A DNA stretch of 64,000 nucleotides from Treponema phagedenis (GCF_008153345.1 NZ_CP042818.1:1922001-1986000), one strand, 5' to 3'. Shown: positions 1-10,533, numbered from the stretch's first letter. Program-made: numbers and translations. Notes: a model not told the origin generated them from the sequence alone.

Positions 1-2
1 TT

Positions 3-44
3 GTGAAAACCGAAGATGCTGTTTTGATAAAGGAACCCACATGA
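3..44 (+). CDS. 3' end of an upstream gene (partial)
   Basis: An open frame enters at the left edge and stops at TGA 42-44, overlapping the dinB ATG (41-43) in an ATGA arrangement typical of translational coupling. The visible residues end in VLIKEPT. Nothing about function can be read from 13 residues, and it could be a chance open frame; the overlap is the only support. Confidence 0.35.
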   Translation: MKTEDAVLIKEPT

Positions 45-1228
45 CGATACGCCCGCTTTTTTTTCATGTAGACCTTGATGCTTTCTATGCATCGGTTGAG
101 CAGCTTGATAATCCACAGTATCAGGGTTTGCCGGTAATTATCGGCGGACAAAGTAAACGCGGAGTTGTCTCAACCTGCTCATATGAAGCGAGAAAATACG
201 GGGTGCATTCGGCAATGCCCATCATGCAGGCACGTAAACTTTGCCCGAAAGGGATTTTTCTTCCGACTCGTATGAAACGCTATCATGAAGTTTCAAAGGC
301 GGTAATGGCAATTCTCCGCGAGTTCAGTCCTGCCGTGCATCAGATATCGGTTGATGAAGCTTTTTTGGATATGACCGGTACCGAGCGGCTTTTCGGTCCC
401 GCAGAAAATTCCGGAAAGCAGTTAAAAAAAGCTGTAAAAGAAAAAACAGGGTTAAATATTTCAGTCGGTGCCGCCTCAAATAAATATATTGCAAAAATCG
501 CTTCAAATAAATCAAAGCCTGACGGTTTGCTTATTATTCCTTTTGGAGCAGAGGCGGCATTTATGGCAAAACTCAAATTAAAAGATATCTGGGGAATAGG
601 GAGCAAGACAAGACAGCGGCTCGAAGACGCCGGTATTTATACGGTAGAAAAAATTTTAAAAACAGAGCTAAAAACTTTGCAGCGCATTATCGGGAACAGT
701 GCAGGCAGTTTTCTTGCAAAGGCTGTGCGAGGTGATACCGCCCATGTATTTAACGAAGAAGTAAAAAGCAGATCTGTCAGCTCGGAAAGGACCTTTGAAA
801 CGGATATTATCGGAATTGAGGCTGCAAGCGATGTTCTTTTTTTTCTTGCTTCCGAAGTTATGTACCGCGTGCTTGACGAAAAAATACAAAGTAAAACGGT
901 TTGCGTAAAAATCCGCTATGCCGACTTTACCACTGTTTCCATTCAAGAAACGGGGTCCCCGATAAACGATGCGGAGGATTTATACTTGCGGGCACGAAGT
1001 ATTTTTTCAAAAAAATATCTTGCTCAGCAGCCGATACGTTTACTTGGTTTAGGCGTTATGAACGTTTCGGATGCGGTAGAAGAAGGACAACTTTCGTTAT
1101 TTACCAATGAAGAAGAGGTAAAACATCGAAAGATTGAAGAGGCAATGATGCAAATCAATAAAGCAAAAGGAAAAACCGCCCTTGTACGCGCACGGCTGAT
1201 AAAAGATAACGACCCTACAAAAGTATAG
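41..1228 (+). CDS. dinB: DNA polymerase IV (Y-family translesion polymerase)
   Basis: 395 aa, a usual length for DinB. It copies damaged DNA with low fidelity. The N-terminal palm carries HVDLDAFYASVEQ (first catalytic Asp, near residue 10) and SVDEAFLDMT (second acidic pair, near residue 105). A helix-hairpin-helix region (WGIGSKTRQRLEDAG) follows, then the little-finger domain. The start overlaps the stop of an upstream gene (ATGA). The stop codon TAG at 1226-1228 lies inside the terminal repeat of the MITE that begins here, so the last residues may have been set by that insertion. Confidence 0.96.
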   Translation: MTIRPLFFHVDLDAFYASVEQLDNPQYQGLPVIIGGQSKRGVVSTCSYEARKYGVHSAMPIMQARKLCPKGIFLPTRMKRYHEVSKAVMAILREFSPAVHQISVDEAFLDMTGTERLFGPAENSGKQLKKAVKEKTGLNISVGAASNKYIAKIASNKSKPDGLLIIPFGAEAAFMAKLKLKDIWGIGSKTRQRLEDAGIYTVEKILKTELKTLQRIIGNSAGSFLAKAVRGDTAHVFNEEVKSRSVSSERTFETDIIGIEAASDVLFFLASEVMYRVLDEKIQSKTVCVKIRYADFTTVSIQETGSPINDAEDLYLRARSIFSKKYLAQQPIRLLGLGVMNVSDAVEEGQLSLFTNEEEVKHRKIEEAMMQINKAKGKTALVRARLIKDNDPTKV

Positions 1229-1345
1229 CGTTTTGTAATCAACTTCCTTGTTGGGTTAATCAAAACATTAACAGGTGTCTTGCAGATTTAACATTGCTAT
1301 GGTAAATTGCCCACCGTTGCGCCGTGTCGGGCTCTTATTAAATAA
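1220..1345. repeat. partial copy of the hairpin MITE family
   Basis: The left end AGTATAGCGTTTTGTAATCA matches the family terminus; the core GGTAAATTGCCCACCGTTG and GTGTCGGGCTCTT follow. The right terminus is missing. It fills the dinB to macroglobulin gap and contains the dinB stop codon. Confidence 0.75.
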
Positions 1346-1366
1346 TTGAAAACCCAATTGCATTCC

Positions 1367-1395
1367 TTGAATTCCCAAGCTTTCGGGTATATACT
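1367..1395 (+). promoter_or_regulatory. sigma70-type promoter of the macroglobulin gene
   Basis: -35 TTGAAT (1367-1372), 17-nt spacer, -10 TATACT (1390-1395). The start codon at 1403 is only 7 nt beyond the -10, so the predicted transcript begins at or next to the ATG. Confidence 0.6.
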
Positions 1396-1402
1396 GACAG
1401 AT

Positions 1403-4400
1403 ATGAAAAATTTTCTTAAAAACATATTTTCAGCCGCGTGTATCACTGCGGTGCTTGTAAGCGGGCTTTTGATTGCGTGTTCAAAACAACAGGAGAACTT
1501 TACCGCGGACTCTGCGGATGCGATTGCAAGTATGAGCCCCGCACTTATCGGCAGGATGGATCCGATTCTTATTCAGTTTAAAGAAGCGCCGGCTCAAATC
1601 GATAAAATCGGAAAAGCGGCCTCATTTACCCCGAGTTTAACCGGAGAATGGAGCGTTGTCGATGCAACAACCGTGCGTTTTATGCCGACCGCACCCTATA
1701 CGCCCGAAAGTGAAATTTCTTTGCGCCTTGATATGGGCGTTTTGAAGGGACTTTCCGCCAATAAGGAAGGTTTTATGACAACCTTCAGCGTTGCGCCGGC
1801 TGCCTTAATTGTAACAGCCGATACGCCGAGCTTTTCGCTGAACAGCTCACAGCTGCTTATTGAAGGCACGGTACAAACGGACATAGACTGTGATGCCGAA
1901 ACAGTGCAAAAAATGATTCAGGCAAAACTGATTGCAAAAAAAGGAACCAAGGATATTCCGCTTTCCGTTTCGGGCGGAGAGGACAAGCGGCGTTTCAGTT
2001 TTGTTATAAATAATATTGAGCGGCTTGATGAAGATCAGCAAATGCACATTGAATGGGACGGCGCCGCCATCGGGGCAAAAACCAAATCCTCAACCTCCTT
2101 TATTATTCCTTCAAAAACTCAATTCAGTATTCTCTCTTTTTCTGTATCCGACGATAGTACGGCGGAGGTATGTTTCAGCGACCCGATCGATAAAAGTCAA
2201 AATTTAAATGAGTTTATCGGAATTACATCCGCTTCAAACTTTAATTATCGCTGGAATATTGATTCCAATAAACTCATCGTGTACGTTACCGGTATTTCAT
2301 GGCCCGATGATGCGGTGCTGACAATAGGCAGCGGCATAAAAAGCGTCGACGATAAACTCTTAAAAAAAGAGGCGCAGTTTCAGTTGGGAAGCGGCTGGGA
2401 TATTCCAAGCATTTCTTTTGCCGATGACGGCGTAATTATTCCTTCAAGCAAGGATGCGCTGGTGGTGGTAAACACCAAAAATATCACCGGAATGCTAATT
2501 GAAGCCTTTCAAATATATAATTTTAACATGCTGCAATTTTTACAGGAAAACAGTTTCGACGAGCACAGTTATCTGCGCAACGTCGGAGATCCGGTGTGGA
2601 AAAGCAGTATCGATTTTGAGTGGAAGCCCGATATGAAAAACAGGGTGGTAGCCCGCGGCTTTGATATCGGAGATTTGGTGAAGAAATTCCCCGACGGTAT
2701 GTTTAATCTTCGAATCAGTTTTGCAAAACGCCACAGCATGTATGAGCCCAAGCGTAAAGCGGAAGATTTTTCAAACCTCCCCTTCCCTTCCGATGATATA
2801 ACGGATAACTCAAGCTATGATTCTTCGTATTGGAAAACTGCCGGGCTTACCTACGAACAGCGCAACGAATTTTGGGAGCAGCGAAAAAATCCCTGTCACC
2901 CCGCTTTTTATCTGTATTATAACGATGATATTGTAAAAACAAAAAACATTCTGGTTTCCAATTTAGGGCTGATGGCAAAAAAGGATAGCAAGGATGCCTA
3001 TCACATCACCGTTACCGACCTTATCGAAGGAAAACCTGTTTCGGGAGCGGCGGTAAAAGCCTATTCCTATTCTCAAAAAGAGCTTGCGCAGGGAAAATCG
3101 GATTCTGACGGAAATGTGCGCCTTTCTTCCGAAAAAGAGATTGCCTTTATAACCGCCGAAAAAGGCAGCGACCAAGCATGGCTGAAAGTGAATTACGGCG
3201 CACTTTCGATAAGCCATTTTCAGGTAGACGGCGTTGAGGCAAAAGAAGGCGTGAAAGGATTTTTATACGGGGAGCGCGGCGTTTGGCGGCCGGGCGATGC
3301 CGTTCACTTAGTGTTTGTCTTGCAGGATTTACAAAAAACCCTGCCGAAGGATTTTCCGGTAACCTTCACCTTGGAAGACCCGATGGGCAAAATTATTGAC
3401 CGGCAAATTTTTACTCAATCTGTTGACGGGTTTTACCGTATTGACACCAAAACAAGTGCAAGCGATACCACCGGTTCATGGACTGCACGGATAAAAGCGG
3501 GAGGAAATACGTGGACAAAATCGCTTAAAATAGAATCAATTGTGCCGAACAGACTTTTTGTACAGCTCAAACCGCGAGGCGATTATCTGGTTTCGGGAGA
3601 AAACCATATTAATGTTACGGGAGAGTGGCTACACGGCGCAACGGCGAGTAATTTAAAAACGGAAATTACCGGCAGGTTTGTTGTCAACCCCGATCCTTTC
3701 CCCCAATTTCCGCAGTATGTGTTTACCAACAACGAGCGGAAATTCGGCTCGACAAATGAGCAGTTATGGTCAGGCAAACTTGATGAAAACGGCACGGCAA
3801 CGGCAATACTTCAATTACATACCAAACAAGAGGCGCCGGGCAAACTGAAAGCGATCTTTGAAACCCGCATTTACGAACCTTCGGGTGCATTCTCTATCGA
3901 AAATAAAACCTTTGATCTTTCGCCCTACCCGCAATATGTGGGTTTGCGTATTCCGTTGGATAAAGACAATGGCAGAGATTTTCTGCTTACCGATAAAAAG
4001 CATTCGGTTGATTTTGTGGTTGTTAATCCCGAAGGTAAATCAATCACTTCGGCAAGCTCCCTCGATATACAAATGTATAAACTTGAATGGCGCTGGTGGT
4101 GGGAAAAAGATGCGTACAGCGATGCGGGCTACCGCTCAAACCGCAGCACAAAACTGGTAAAAAGCGGAAAAGTTCCGGTGCAAAACGGCAAGGCTGTCTG
4201 GGATTTTGAAATAACGGGAGATGACTGGGGGCGCTATCTAATTGTTGCAAAAGACGCTCAAGGACACAGCACTTCCGATGTTATATACGTTGACACCCCC
4301 TGGTGGTCAAGCAGAGGCGGCGACGGCAGTTCGGGGGCAAGCGCCATGCTCATGCTTTCGAGCGGCAAAGAACAGTATCTTTCAAACGAAAGTGCCGAAA

Positions 4401-6952
4401 TCAGCTTTACCTCCGCAGAAGGCGCACAGGCTCTTATTACCGTAGAAAAAAACGGAACGGTTTTAAGTCAGCAATGGATGAAAACCGTAAAGGGAAGCAA
4501 TAAATTCACACTCCCTTTAAAAAAAGAAATGGCGCCGAACGTATACGTGCACGTGTCTTTGCTGCAGGCATATCAGCAAACAAAAAACAGCTTGCCCATT
4601 CGATTATACGGCATTATTCCGATTATGGTGGAAAATCCCGACACGCGTCTTTCGCCCGCTATTCAGGCGGCAAAAGAATTTGAGCCCAATCAAAAAGCAA
4701 GCTTCACCATTTCCGAGTCAAAAGGAAAGCCGATGACGGTTACCGTTGCGGTTGTTGATGAGGGATTACTCGGGCTTACCTCATACCGCACGCCGAATCC
4801 TTGGAATAGTTTTTATCAAAAAGAAGCTTCCGCCCTCAAATCCTGGGATATTTTTTCATATGTGAGCGGAGCCTTTGGCGGAAAACTTGAAACCCTGCTT
4901 GCAATCGGCGGCGGCGACTTTATCGAGCGAAAAGGCGGCAAGGACTCCGAGCGCTTTAAGCCGGTTGTTTTCTTTTTCGGCCCGTACGAATTAAAGGCAA
5001 ACGAAAAGAAAAACATTGAATTCGATATGCCGCAATATATCGGCTCGGTGCGCATTATGGCGGTTGCCGGCAAAAACGGCGCATACGGCATTGCCGAAAA
5101 TACGGTAAAAGTAAAAAGCGATTTAATGGTTATGCCCACGCTGCCGCGCACCCTCGGCATCGGCGAGCAAATTGATGTGCCGATTACCGTATTTAACGGC
5201 ACCGCAAGTCAAAAAGAGGCAACGGTTAGACTGAACACCGAAGGAATTCTGACACTGTCGGAAACAAAAAAACTGAGCGTGCCGTCAAACGGAAACGCAA
5301 ACGCATTGTTTACAATAAAACCGGAAACAAGCGGCAGCATTACGATAAAAGCGGAAGCCTCGGCGTCGGGCATTGCAAAAAAAGCTCACGCGCAAACAAT
5401 TATACAAACGCTTTCCCGCGGCTTCCCCTATACGACACAAGAATTAGTCTCGGTGGAGCCGGGCAAAACAGTTACGGTGAACATTGACAGCCCCGGAGAA
5501 GCCGGCACCAAAAAACTTTCGGCGGAAATTTCGCAGATGCCCGCGCTCGGACTTGAACGAAGACTTTCCTTCCTTTTGGAATATCCGCACGGCTGCCTTG
5601 AGCAAATAACATCGCGGGCATTCCCGCAACTCTATCTTTCCTCAATGCTCCAAATGAGTCAGGAAGAGATACGGAAAACCAAAGACAATGTGCAATCGGT
5701 TATTGACCGCTACCCGAATTACCAAATGCGCTCGGGCGGCTTTGCGTATTGGCCGGGCGGCATGAACGAAAGCCTCTGGGCTACAAACTATGCCGGACAT
5801 TTTATGATTGAGGCAAAACGGCAGGGGTATTATATTGATGATACGATTTATCAACCATGGCTTGAGTATCAGATAGCAAAGGCAAAAAACTGGTCGGTAG
5901 GTTATTTGCAAAATCCCGCAGATCAGGCATATCGATTATATACGCTTGCCTTGGCGGGAAAAGCGGATATCGGCGCAATGAACAGGCTGAAAAAAGTCAA
6001 GGATCTCAGCGTTTCCGCAAAAACAATGCTCGCCGCCGCCTATGCGCTTTCAGGGCAAGATTCCGCCGCAAAAACGCTTATGCGGGAAGTAGCGCTTGAG
6101 CCGAACTCTTACCGAAACAGCGGCGGCTCTTGGGATTCAAGCACCCGCGACACTGCCCTTACAGTGTATACGCTGCGAACAGTAAATGACAACGCCCAAG
6201 CACTCAGCTTGGTGCCGAAACTTGCAAAAATTTGCAGCTCAAACAGCTGGCTTTCCACACAGGAGATTGCATGGATTCTTATTTCTATAGCACCCTATTA
6301 CAGCTATGACAAATCAAAACAGGTTGCATACACAATTAAAACAAACGGGCAAACAGTCAAAGACAGCTTAGAGGCGGCCTCTCGGTTGTACAGTCTGCCT
6401 GCGAGCGATAAAAATACGCAAACACTTACGATTCAAAATACCGGTAAAACAATTTTGTATGCCACTATCAGCACGGCAACCTCGGTGCCGCCCGGAGAAG
6501 AAAAGGCGGCTCAAAGCGGACTTTCGCTTTGGGTAAGCTATCAAAATAATCAGAAAGAGTTTGTACAGCCGCACGAGCTTAAAAACGGCGACCGTTTTAC
6601 CGTAGAGGTGCGGGTAAAAAACACCACGGCAAAAGCAGTCGAAAATGTTGCCCTCGTATTGCCGATACCGACCGGCTGGGAATACACCAATAAGCGCCTT
6701 GCGGAAAACACCGGCGATGACAAGTCCTCAAAAGAACTGAATTCGCAAAGTGATTATCAGGACATACGCGACACGCATATTTACACTTATTTTGATATGA
6801 ACCCGAATGAGCTTAAGAGCTTTACCTTTGAAGGAACCGTAACCTACGGAGGAGTGTATTATGTTCCGGCAGCTTATGCGGAAGCAATGTATGATCCCGC
6901 GTATCGTGCGGTTGTGCCGGGAGAAAAATTTTCCGCATCGCGGGCTCAATAG
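1403..6952 (+). CDS. alpha-2-macroglobulin family lipoprotein (YfhM-like)
   Basis: About 1849 aa from the chosen start. The reading frame is open further upstream to 1346, but the ATG at 1403 opens a clear lipoprotein signal (MKNFLKNIFSAACITAVLVS, then a lipobox ending LLIAC). Bacterial alpha-2-macroglobulins sit in the periplasm and are thought to trap proteases. The thioester motif GCLEQ is present (Cys about residue 1398, Gln about 1401), followed by the helical thioester-domain region with AYWPGG. MG-type beta domains fill the N-terminal two thirds. pbpC follows after 16 nt, the classical yfhM-pbpC pair, suggesting coupled defence and repair of peptidoglycan. The promoter implies a leaderless mRNA. 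Confidence 0.93.
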   Translation: MKNFLKNIFSAACITAVLVSGLLIACSKQQENFTADSADAIASMSPALIGRMDPILIQFKEAPAQIDKIGKAASFTPSLTGEWSVVDATTVRFMPTAPYTPESEISLRLDMGVLKGLSANKEGFMTTFSVAPAALIVTADTPSFSLNSSQLLIEGTVQTDIDCDAETVQKMIQAKLIAKKGTKDIPLSVSGGEDKRRFSFVINNIERLDEDQQMHIEWDGAAIGAKTKSSTSFIIPSKTQFSILSFSVSDDSTAEVCFSDPIDKSQNLNEFIGITSASNFNYRWNIDSNKLIVYVTGISWPDDAVLTIGSGIKSVDDKLLKKEAQFQLGSGWDIPSISFADDGVIIPSSKDALVVVNTKNITGMLIEAFQIYNFNMLQFLQENSFDEHSYLRNVGDPVWKSSIDFEWKPDMKNRVVARGFDIGDLVKKFPDGMFNLRISFAKRHSMYEPKRKAEDFSNLPFPSDDITDNSSYDSSYWKTAGLTYEQRNEFWEQRKNPCHPAFYLYYNDDIVKTKNILVSNLGLMAKKDSKDAYHITVTDLIEGKPVSGAAVKAYSYSQKELAQGKSDSDGNVRLSSEKEIAFITAEKGSDQAWLKVNYGALSISHFQVDGVEAKEGVKGFLYGERGVWRPGDAVHLVFVLQDLQKTLPKDFPVTFTLEDPMGKIIDRQIFTQSVDGFYRIDTKTSASDTTGSWTARIKAGGNTWTKSLKIESIVPNRLFVQLKPRGDYLVSGENHINVTGEWLHGATASNLKTEITGRFVVNPDPFPQFPQYVFTNNERKFGSTNEQLWSGKLDENGTATAILQLHTKQEAPGKLKAIFETRIYEPSGAFSIENKTFDLSPYPQYVGLRIPLDKDNGRDFLLTDKKHSVDFVVVNPEGKSITSASSLDIQMYKLEWRWWWEKDAYSDAGYRSNRSTKLVKSGKVPVQNGKAVWDFEITGDDWGRYLIVAKDAQGHSTSDVIYVDTPWWSSRGGDGSSGASAMLMLSSGKEQYLSNESAEISFTSAEGAQALITVEKNGTVLSQQWMKTVKGSNKFTLPLKKEMAPNVYVHVSLLQAYQQTKNSLPIRLYGIIPIMVENPDTRLSPAIQAAKEFEPNQKASFTISESKGKPMTVTVAVVDEGLLGLTSYRTPNPWNSFYQKEASALKSWDIFSYVSGAFGGKLETLLAIGGGDFIERKGGKDSERFKPVVFFFGPYELKANEKKNIEFDMPQYIGSVRIMAVAGKNGAYGIAENTVKVKSDLMVMPTLPRTLGIGEQIDVPITVFNGTASQKEATVRLNTEGILTLSETKKLSVPSNGNANALFTIKPETSGSITIKAEASASGIAKKAHAQTIIQTLSRGFPYTTQELVSVEPGKTVTVNIDSPGEAGTKKLSAEISQMPALGLERRLSFLLEYPHGCLEQITSRAFPQLYLSSMLQMSQEEIRKTKDNVQSVIDRYPNYQMRSGGFAYWPGGMNESLWATNYAGHFMIEAKRQGYYIDDTIYQPWLEYQIAKAKNWSVGYLQNPADQAYRLYTLALAGKADIGAMNRLKKVKDLSVSAKTMLAAAYALSGQDSAAKTLMREVALEPNSYRNSGGSWDSSTRDTALTVYTLRTVNDNAQALSLVPKLAKICSSNSWLSTQEIAWILISIAPYYSYDKSKQVAYTIKTNGQTVKDSLEAASRLYSLPASDKNTQTLTIQNTGKTILYATISTATSVPPGEEKAAQSGLSLWVSYQNNQKEFVQPHELKNGDRFTVEVRVKNTTAKAVENVALVLPIPTGWEYTNKRLAENTGDDKSSKELNSQSDYQDIRDTHIYTYFDMNPNELKSFTFEGTVTYGGVYYVPAAYAEAMYDPAYRAVVPGEKFSASRAQ

Positions 6953-6968
6953 GTTTTCCGCATAAACT

Positions 6969-9302
6969 ATGAAGCGGCAGGTTCCTTTTGTACAATACAA
7001 AAAGGAACCGCAGCTTGCGGCGTCTTTCCGCTCAATGCTTACCGCCATAAGCATTGCGGGAGCGCTTGCGGGAGCGGCTCTTTTTTTACTTGTCTCAGTC
7101 TGCCCGCGTTTTGCGGTGCCCTACTCCTTTACGCTCTACGATAAAAGAGACGCCTTACTCGGCGCCTCCGTTGCGGATGACGGGCAGTGGCGCTTTCCTC
7201 CCCCGAAAACAATTCCCGAATCCTATAAAATTGCCTTAATTTTGTATGAGGACAGTTTTTTTTACCTGCATCAGGGATTTGACCCGATTGCAATCGGCAG
7301 GGCTTTTTTCAGTAATTTCCGCGCAGGGCGGATTGTTTCGGGCGGCTCAACCATAACAATGCAAACGGTGCGCCTTTCCCAGCAGCAGGCACCGCGCACA
7401 CTCCCGCAAAAGATAAAAGAGGTTTTTCTCTCCTGCATACTTGAACTTATGTATTCAAAAGAATCGATTCTCTATTTATATGCAGCCCATGCACCCTATG
7501 GCGGCAATGTGGTGGGGCTTGAAGCCGCTTCATGGCGGTATTTTGAACGTTCCCCCGAGCAGCTGACATGGGCGGAAGCCTGCACCCTTGCGGTACTGCC
7601 GAATCAACCCTCGCTTGTCCGACCGGGCTTGCAAAAAGAAAAACTGAAAGCAAAACGGGACATGCTTTTAAAACGATTGTATCAAAGAAAGTACATCGAT
7701 TTGCAAACCTATAAGCTTTCGTTGGCGGAGCCGGTGCCGGAAGCACCCCGCCCCTTGCCGCAAGCTGCGCCCCATTACCTGCAATTTATTAAGCAGCAGC
7801 AAAAAAACCGAACCGAAAAATACAGCAGCGGAATCGATGCGCATATTCAAACAACCGCCCTTGCCATTACAAGCCGCCACGCGGAAAAACTTGCGGAACA
7901 AGGAGTTGCAAACCTCGCAGCCATTATTATCGATAATGCCACAGGACTGCCGATTGCGTATATCGGCAACGCCGCAAGAAATCCTCGGCAAAATGCTGAT
8001 GTGGACATGATTCAAGCAAGAAGAAGTTCGGGAAGTTTATTAAAACCTTTTTTATTTGCCGGTTTACTTGATGCCGGTATGCTTTTACCCGATCAGCTTA
8101 TGATAGACCTTCCTACACGCGTGGGAAGTTATATTCCGCAAAATAACAGTAACGCCTACAGCGGGGCTGTTCCCGCAAGCGAAGCGCTTTCAATGTCATT
8201 AAACATTCCCTTTGTGCGCGCCTTACAAGCCTATACAATCCCCGCATTTTTGCATTTACTAAAACGCTGCGGCTTTACCACCTTTGACAGAACCGCCGAT
8301 GAATACGGCCTTCCGCTCATACTCGGAGGCGGAGAGCTCACCCTATACCAAGCAGTGCTGGCATATCGCGCCATGCTTTTACAAAGCATGCACCGCCAAC
8401 CCGACAAACAGTATCCGCTGTCTTCGGGCGCATGCAGACTTGCATTTGAAGCCCTCATACAAGGAAACCGGCCGGGCGAAGAAGCCCTCTGGCTCTCATA
8501 CGCCTCATCTCAAAAGATTGCATGGAAAACGGGCACCAGCTTCGGCAATAGAGACGCATGGTCAATCGGCGTAACGCCCTTATTCACTGTCGGCGTTTGG
8601 GCGGGAAACGCCACCGGAGAAGGGAACCCCGCAATAAAAAGCGCCGCCGCCGCCGCACCGCTGATGTTTGAACTTTTCAGCATATTGCCGACAAGCAGCT
8701 GGGAATCAAAAAATCCCGATGATTTTGAGCGCATACAGGTTTGTGCAAACTCGGGGTATCTTGCCGGCATCTATTGCGAAAAAAAAACGCAAATGCTCAA
8801 GCCGAAAGATGCGCAAAGCGGAACTATTTGCCCCTATTGCAGAGCGGTCTCCCTCACCCCCGACGGAGCATATCAGGCGATTGCCGCAGACATTCCCGTC
8901 TTACCGAAAATCGAAAACAGATTTGTCCTGCCTGCGGGCATTGCCTACTATTACGCAAAACAGCATAGAACCTACGCCCCCTTGCCGCCATGGCTGCCGA
9001 AAAGCGCAGGGAACACCGCACCCGAATTTGACATACTCTTCCCGCAGCCGGCAGCGCAAGTATTTATACCGATAGAAATTGAAGGCTCACTCGGCGCAAT
9101 GACCGCAGAGGCGGTACATTCAGACCCGAATGCGATTATTTACTGGGACTTAGACGGCACCTACTTGGGAAAAACACAAGCGTATCACCAATGGAACATA
9201 CAAGCCCCCAAAGGCGAGCACCTCCTCACCCTCACCGACAACCGCGGCAGACAAATCCGCCGCCGCTTCACCGTACTCCCCCGCCACAGAACGCAGCCCT
9301 AA
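6969..9302 (+). CDS. pbpC: penicillin-binding protein 1C
   Basis: 777 aa, typical for PBP1C. A single N-terminal membrane segment (about residues 25-45) anchors a periplasmic enzyme. The glycosyltransferase 51 domain shows EDSFFYLHQGFDP and GGSTITMQ. The transpeptidase domain has SSGSLLKPF (catalytic Ser), SLN and KTGTS motifs. A C-terminal PBP1C-type beta domain ends the protein. It lies 16 nt after the macroglobulin gene with no clear ribosome site, so it is probably co-transcribed and coupled. Confidence 0.94.
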   Translation: MKRQVPFVQYKKEPQLAASFRSMLTAISIAGALAGAALFLLVSVCPRFAVPYSFTLYDKRDALLGASVADDGQWRFPPPKTIPESYKIALILYEDSFFYLHQGFDPIAIGRAFFSNFRAGRIVSGGSTITMQTVRLSQQQAPRTLPQKIKEVFLSCILELMYSKESILYLYAAHAPYGGNVVGLEAASWRYFERSPEQLTWAEACTLAVLPNQPSLVRPGLQKEKLKAKRDMLLKRLYQRKYIDLQTYKLSLAEPVPEAPRPLPQAAPHYLQFIKQQQKNRTEKYSSGIDAHIQTTALAITSRHAEKLAEQGVANLAAIIIDNATGLPIAYIGNAARNPRQNADVDMIQARRSSGSLLKPFLFAGLLDAGMLLPDQLMIDLPTRVGSYIPQNNSNAYSGAVPASEALSMSLNIPFVRALQAYTIPAFLHLLKRCGFTTFDRTADEYGLPLILGGGELTLYQAVLAYRAMLLQSMHRQPDKQYPLSSGACRLAFEALIQGNRPGEEALWLSYASSQKIAWKTGTSFGNRDAWSIGVTPLFTVGVWAGNATGEGNPAIKSAAAAAPLMFELFSILPTSSWESKNPDDFERIQVCANSGYLAGIYCEKKTQMLKPKDAQSGTICPYCRAVSLTPDGAYQAIAADIPVLPKIENRFVLPAGIAYYYAKQHRTYAPLPPWLPKSAGNTAPEFDILFPQPAAQVFIPIEIEGSLGAMTAEAVHSDPNAIIYWDLDGTYLGKTQAYHQWNIQAPKGEHLLTLTDNRGRQIRRRFTVLPRHRTQP

Positions 9303-9334
9303 ATCCTGCGGGATACCCTCTTTCAGTACCTAAA

Positions 9335-9657
9335 TCTTTTTTTTATTTCATTAAAAAGAGCTCGACACGGCGCAAGGGCGAGCAGTTTACCATAGGGCGA
9401 AGTTTTGAAAATTTACTGTAACTTCGCCAACGAGTTTAAAAGCTTCAATTTTACAATTTGTGTTGATGCTTTTAAACATCGTTTGAAATTAAGTAAGGGT
9501 GGGCAGTTTACCATAGGGGCGCTGAATCCATAAGACATTATGCTTCGATCAGTAAAATGGGAGTTACTTGCAGAATACTGCATTAGTATTACCGCCCGTG
9601 CAAAACCAACCTACGAATTTTGAAATTGAGTTATCAAAAAAACGTTGTATCGGTCTT
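9335..9657. repeat. composite hairpin MITE copy, gap pbpC-parA
   Basis: Holds the core GAGCTCGACACGGCGCAA, a GGCGAAGTT/AACTTCGCC hairpin, a TTTAAAAGC/GCTTTTAAA hairpin, a second GGGCAGTTTACCATAG core and the right terminus TTATCAAAAAAACGTTGTA. It accounts for most of the 466-nt gap; 9303-9334 and 9658-9740 show nothing else. Confidence 0.7.
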
Positions 9658-9768
9658 TAATCCCGTTAATGGCAATACGGCTTTCGTTCACACGTTAGGA
9701 TATTTTTCGTGCGCTTGCCCTGTGAATACCTACTTTTATTTATTTTAAAAATAGGTTATACTTCAGAA

Positions 9769-10533
9769 ATGGGAAAAACCTTAGTTTTTGTAAATCAAAA
9801 AGGCGGGGTAGGAAAAACCACATCCGCAGTTAATCTTGGAGCATATCTTGCGTTGGCAGGGAAAAAGACCCTTTTAATTGATTTTGACCCGCAAGGGAAT
9901 ATGTCTTCCGGTGTCGGAATCGCCAATGTCAAGCCTACTATTTATGATTTACTGGCAGAAGCATCTGAAATAAAACAGACGATTCGCCCAACTGCCATTC
10001 AAAATCTTTTTGCAATTCCCGCTTCTATTGATTTATCCGGTGCCACTATTGAGCTTGTTGATGAAAATCACCGTGAATACTATCTGAAAAACATTATTGC
10101 AAAAATAAAAGATGCTTATGATTATATTCTAATAGATTGTCCTCCTTCGCTAGGAATTTTAACTTTAAACGGTCTTGTTGCGGCAGATGAAGTTTTTATT
10201 CCTTTGCAATGCGAATATTTTGCTCTCGAAGGTTTAACCTTACTGTTGCAAACTGTAAAAAGAGTACAGGTAAAACTTAATCCCGATCTTACGATTGGCG
10301 GAATATTTTTTACTATGTATGATTCGCGGACAAAACTTGCACAAGAGGTGGTACAGCAGGTTTCAGGTTATTTTAAAGACAGGGTTTTTTCTACAATTAT
10401 TCCGCGTAATGTTAAATTATCCGAAGCTCCCTCTCACGGATTACCCATTTGTGCCTACGATCCCGGTTGTGCGGGAGCTCGCAGTTATGAAAAATTAGCA
10501 AAAGAGGTATTGGAACGTGGCAAAAAAAAGTAA
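9769..10533 (+). CDS. parA: chromosome partitioning ATPase ParA/Soj
   Basis: 254 aa from ATG 9769. The frame is open to 9709, but homology starts at MGKTLVFVNQKGGVGKTT (deviant Walker A with the signature Lys). DFDPQGN and the Walker B-like ILIDCPPSLG follow. ParA binds DNA in its ATP form and moves ParB-parS complexes. The gene overlaps parB by 17 nt. A -10-like TATACT (9757-9762) ends 6 nt before the ATG, again pointing to a leaderless start, although the -35 is poor. Confidence 0.95.
   Translation: MGKTLVFVNQKGGVGKTTSAVNLGAYLALAGKKTLLIDFDPQGNMSSGVGIANVKPTIYDLLAEASEIKQTIRPTAIQNLFAIPASIDLSGATIELVDENHREYYLKNIIAKIKDAYDYILIDCPPSLGILTLNGLVAADEVFIPLQCEYFALEGLTLLLQTVKRVQVKLNPDLTIGGIFFTMYDSRTKLAQEVVQQVSGYFKDRVFSTIIPRNVKLSEAPSHGLPICAYDPGCAGARSYEKLAKEVLERGKKK

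Noticed and set aside
9303-9768. parS sites or an origin near parAB
   Set aside because: No TGTTTCACGTGAAACA-like sequence or DnaA-box cluster was found by eye.
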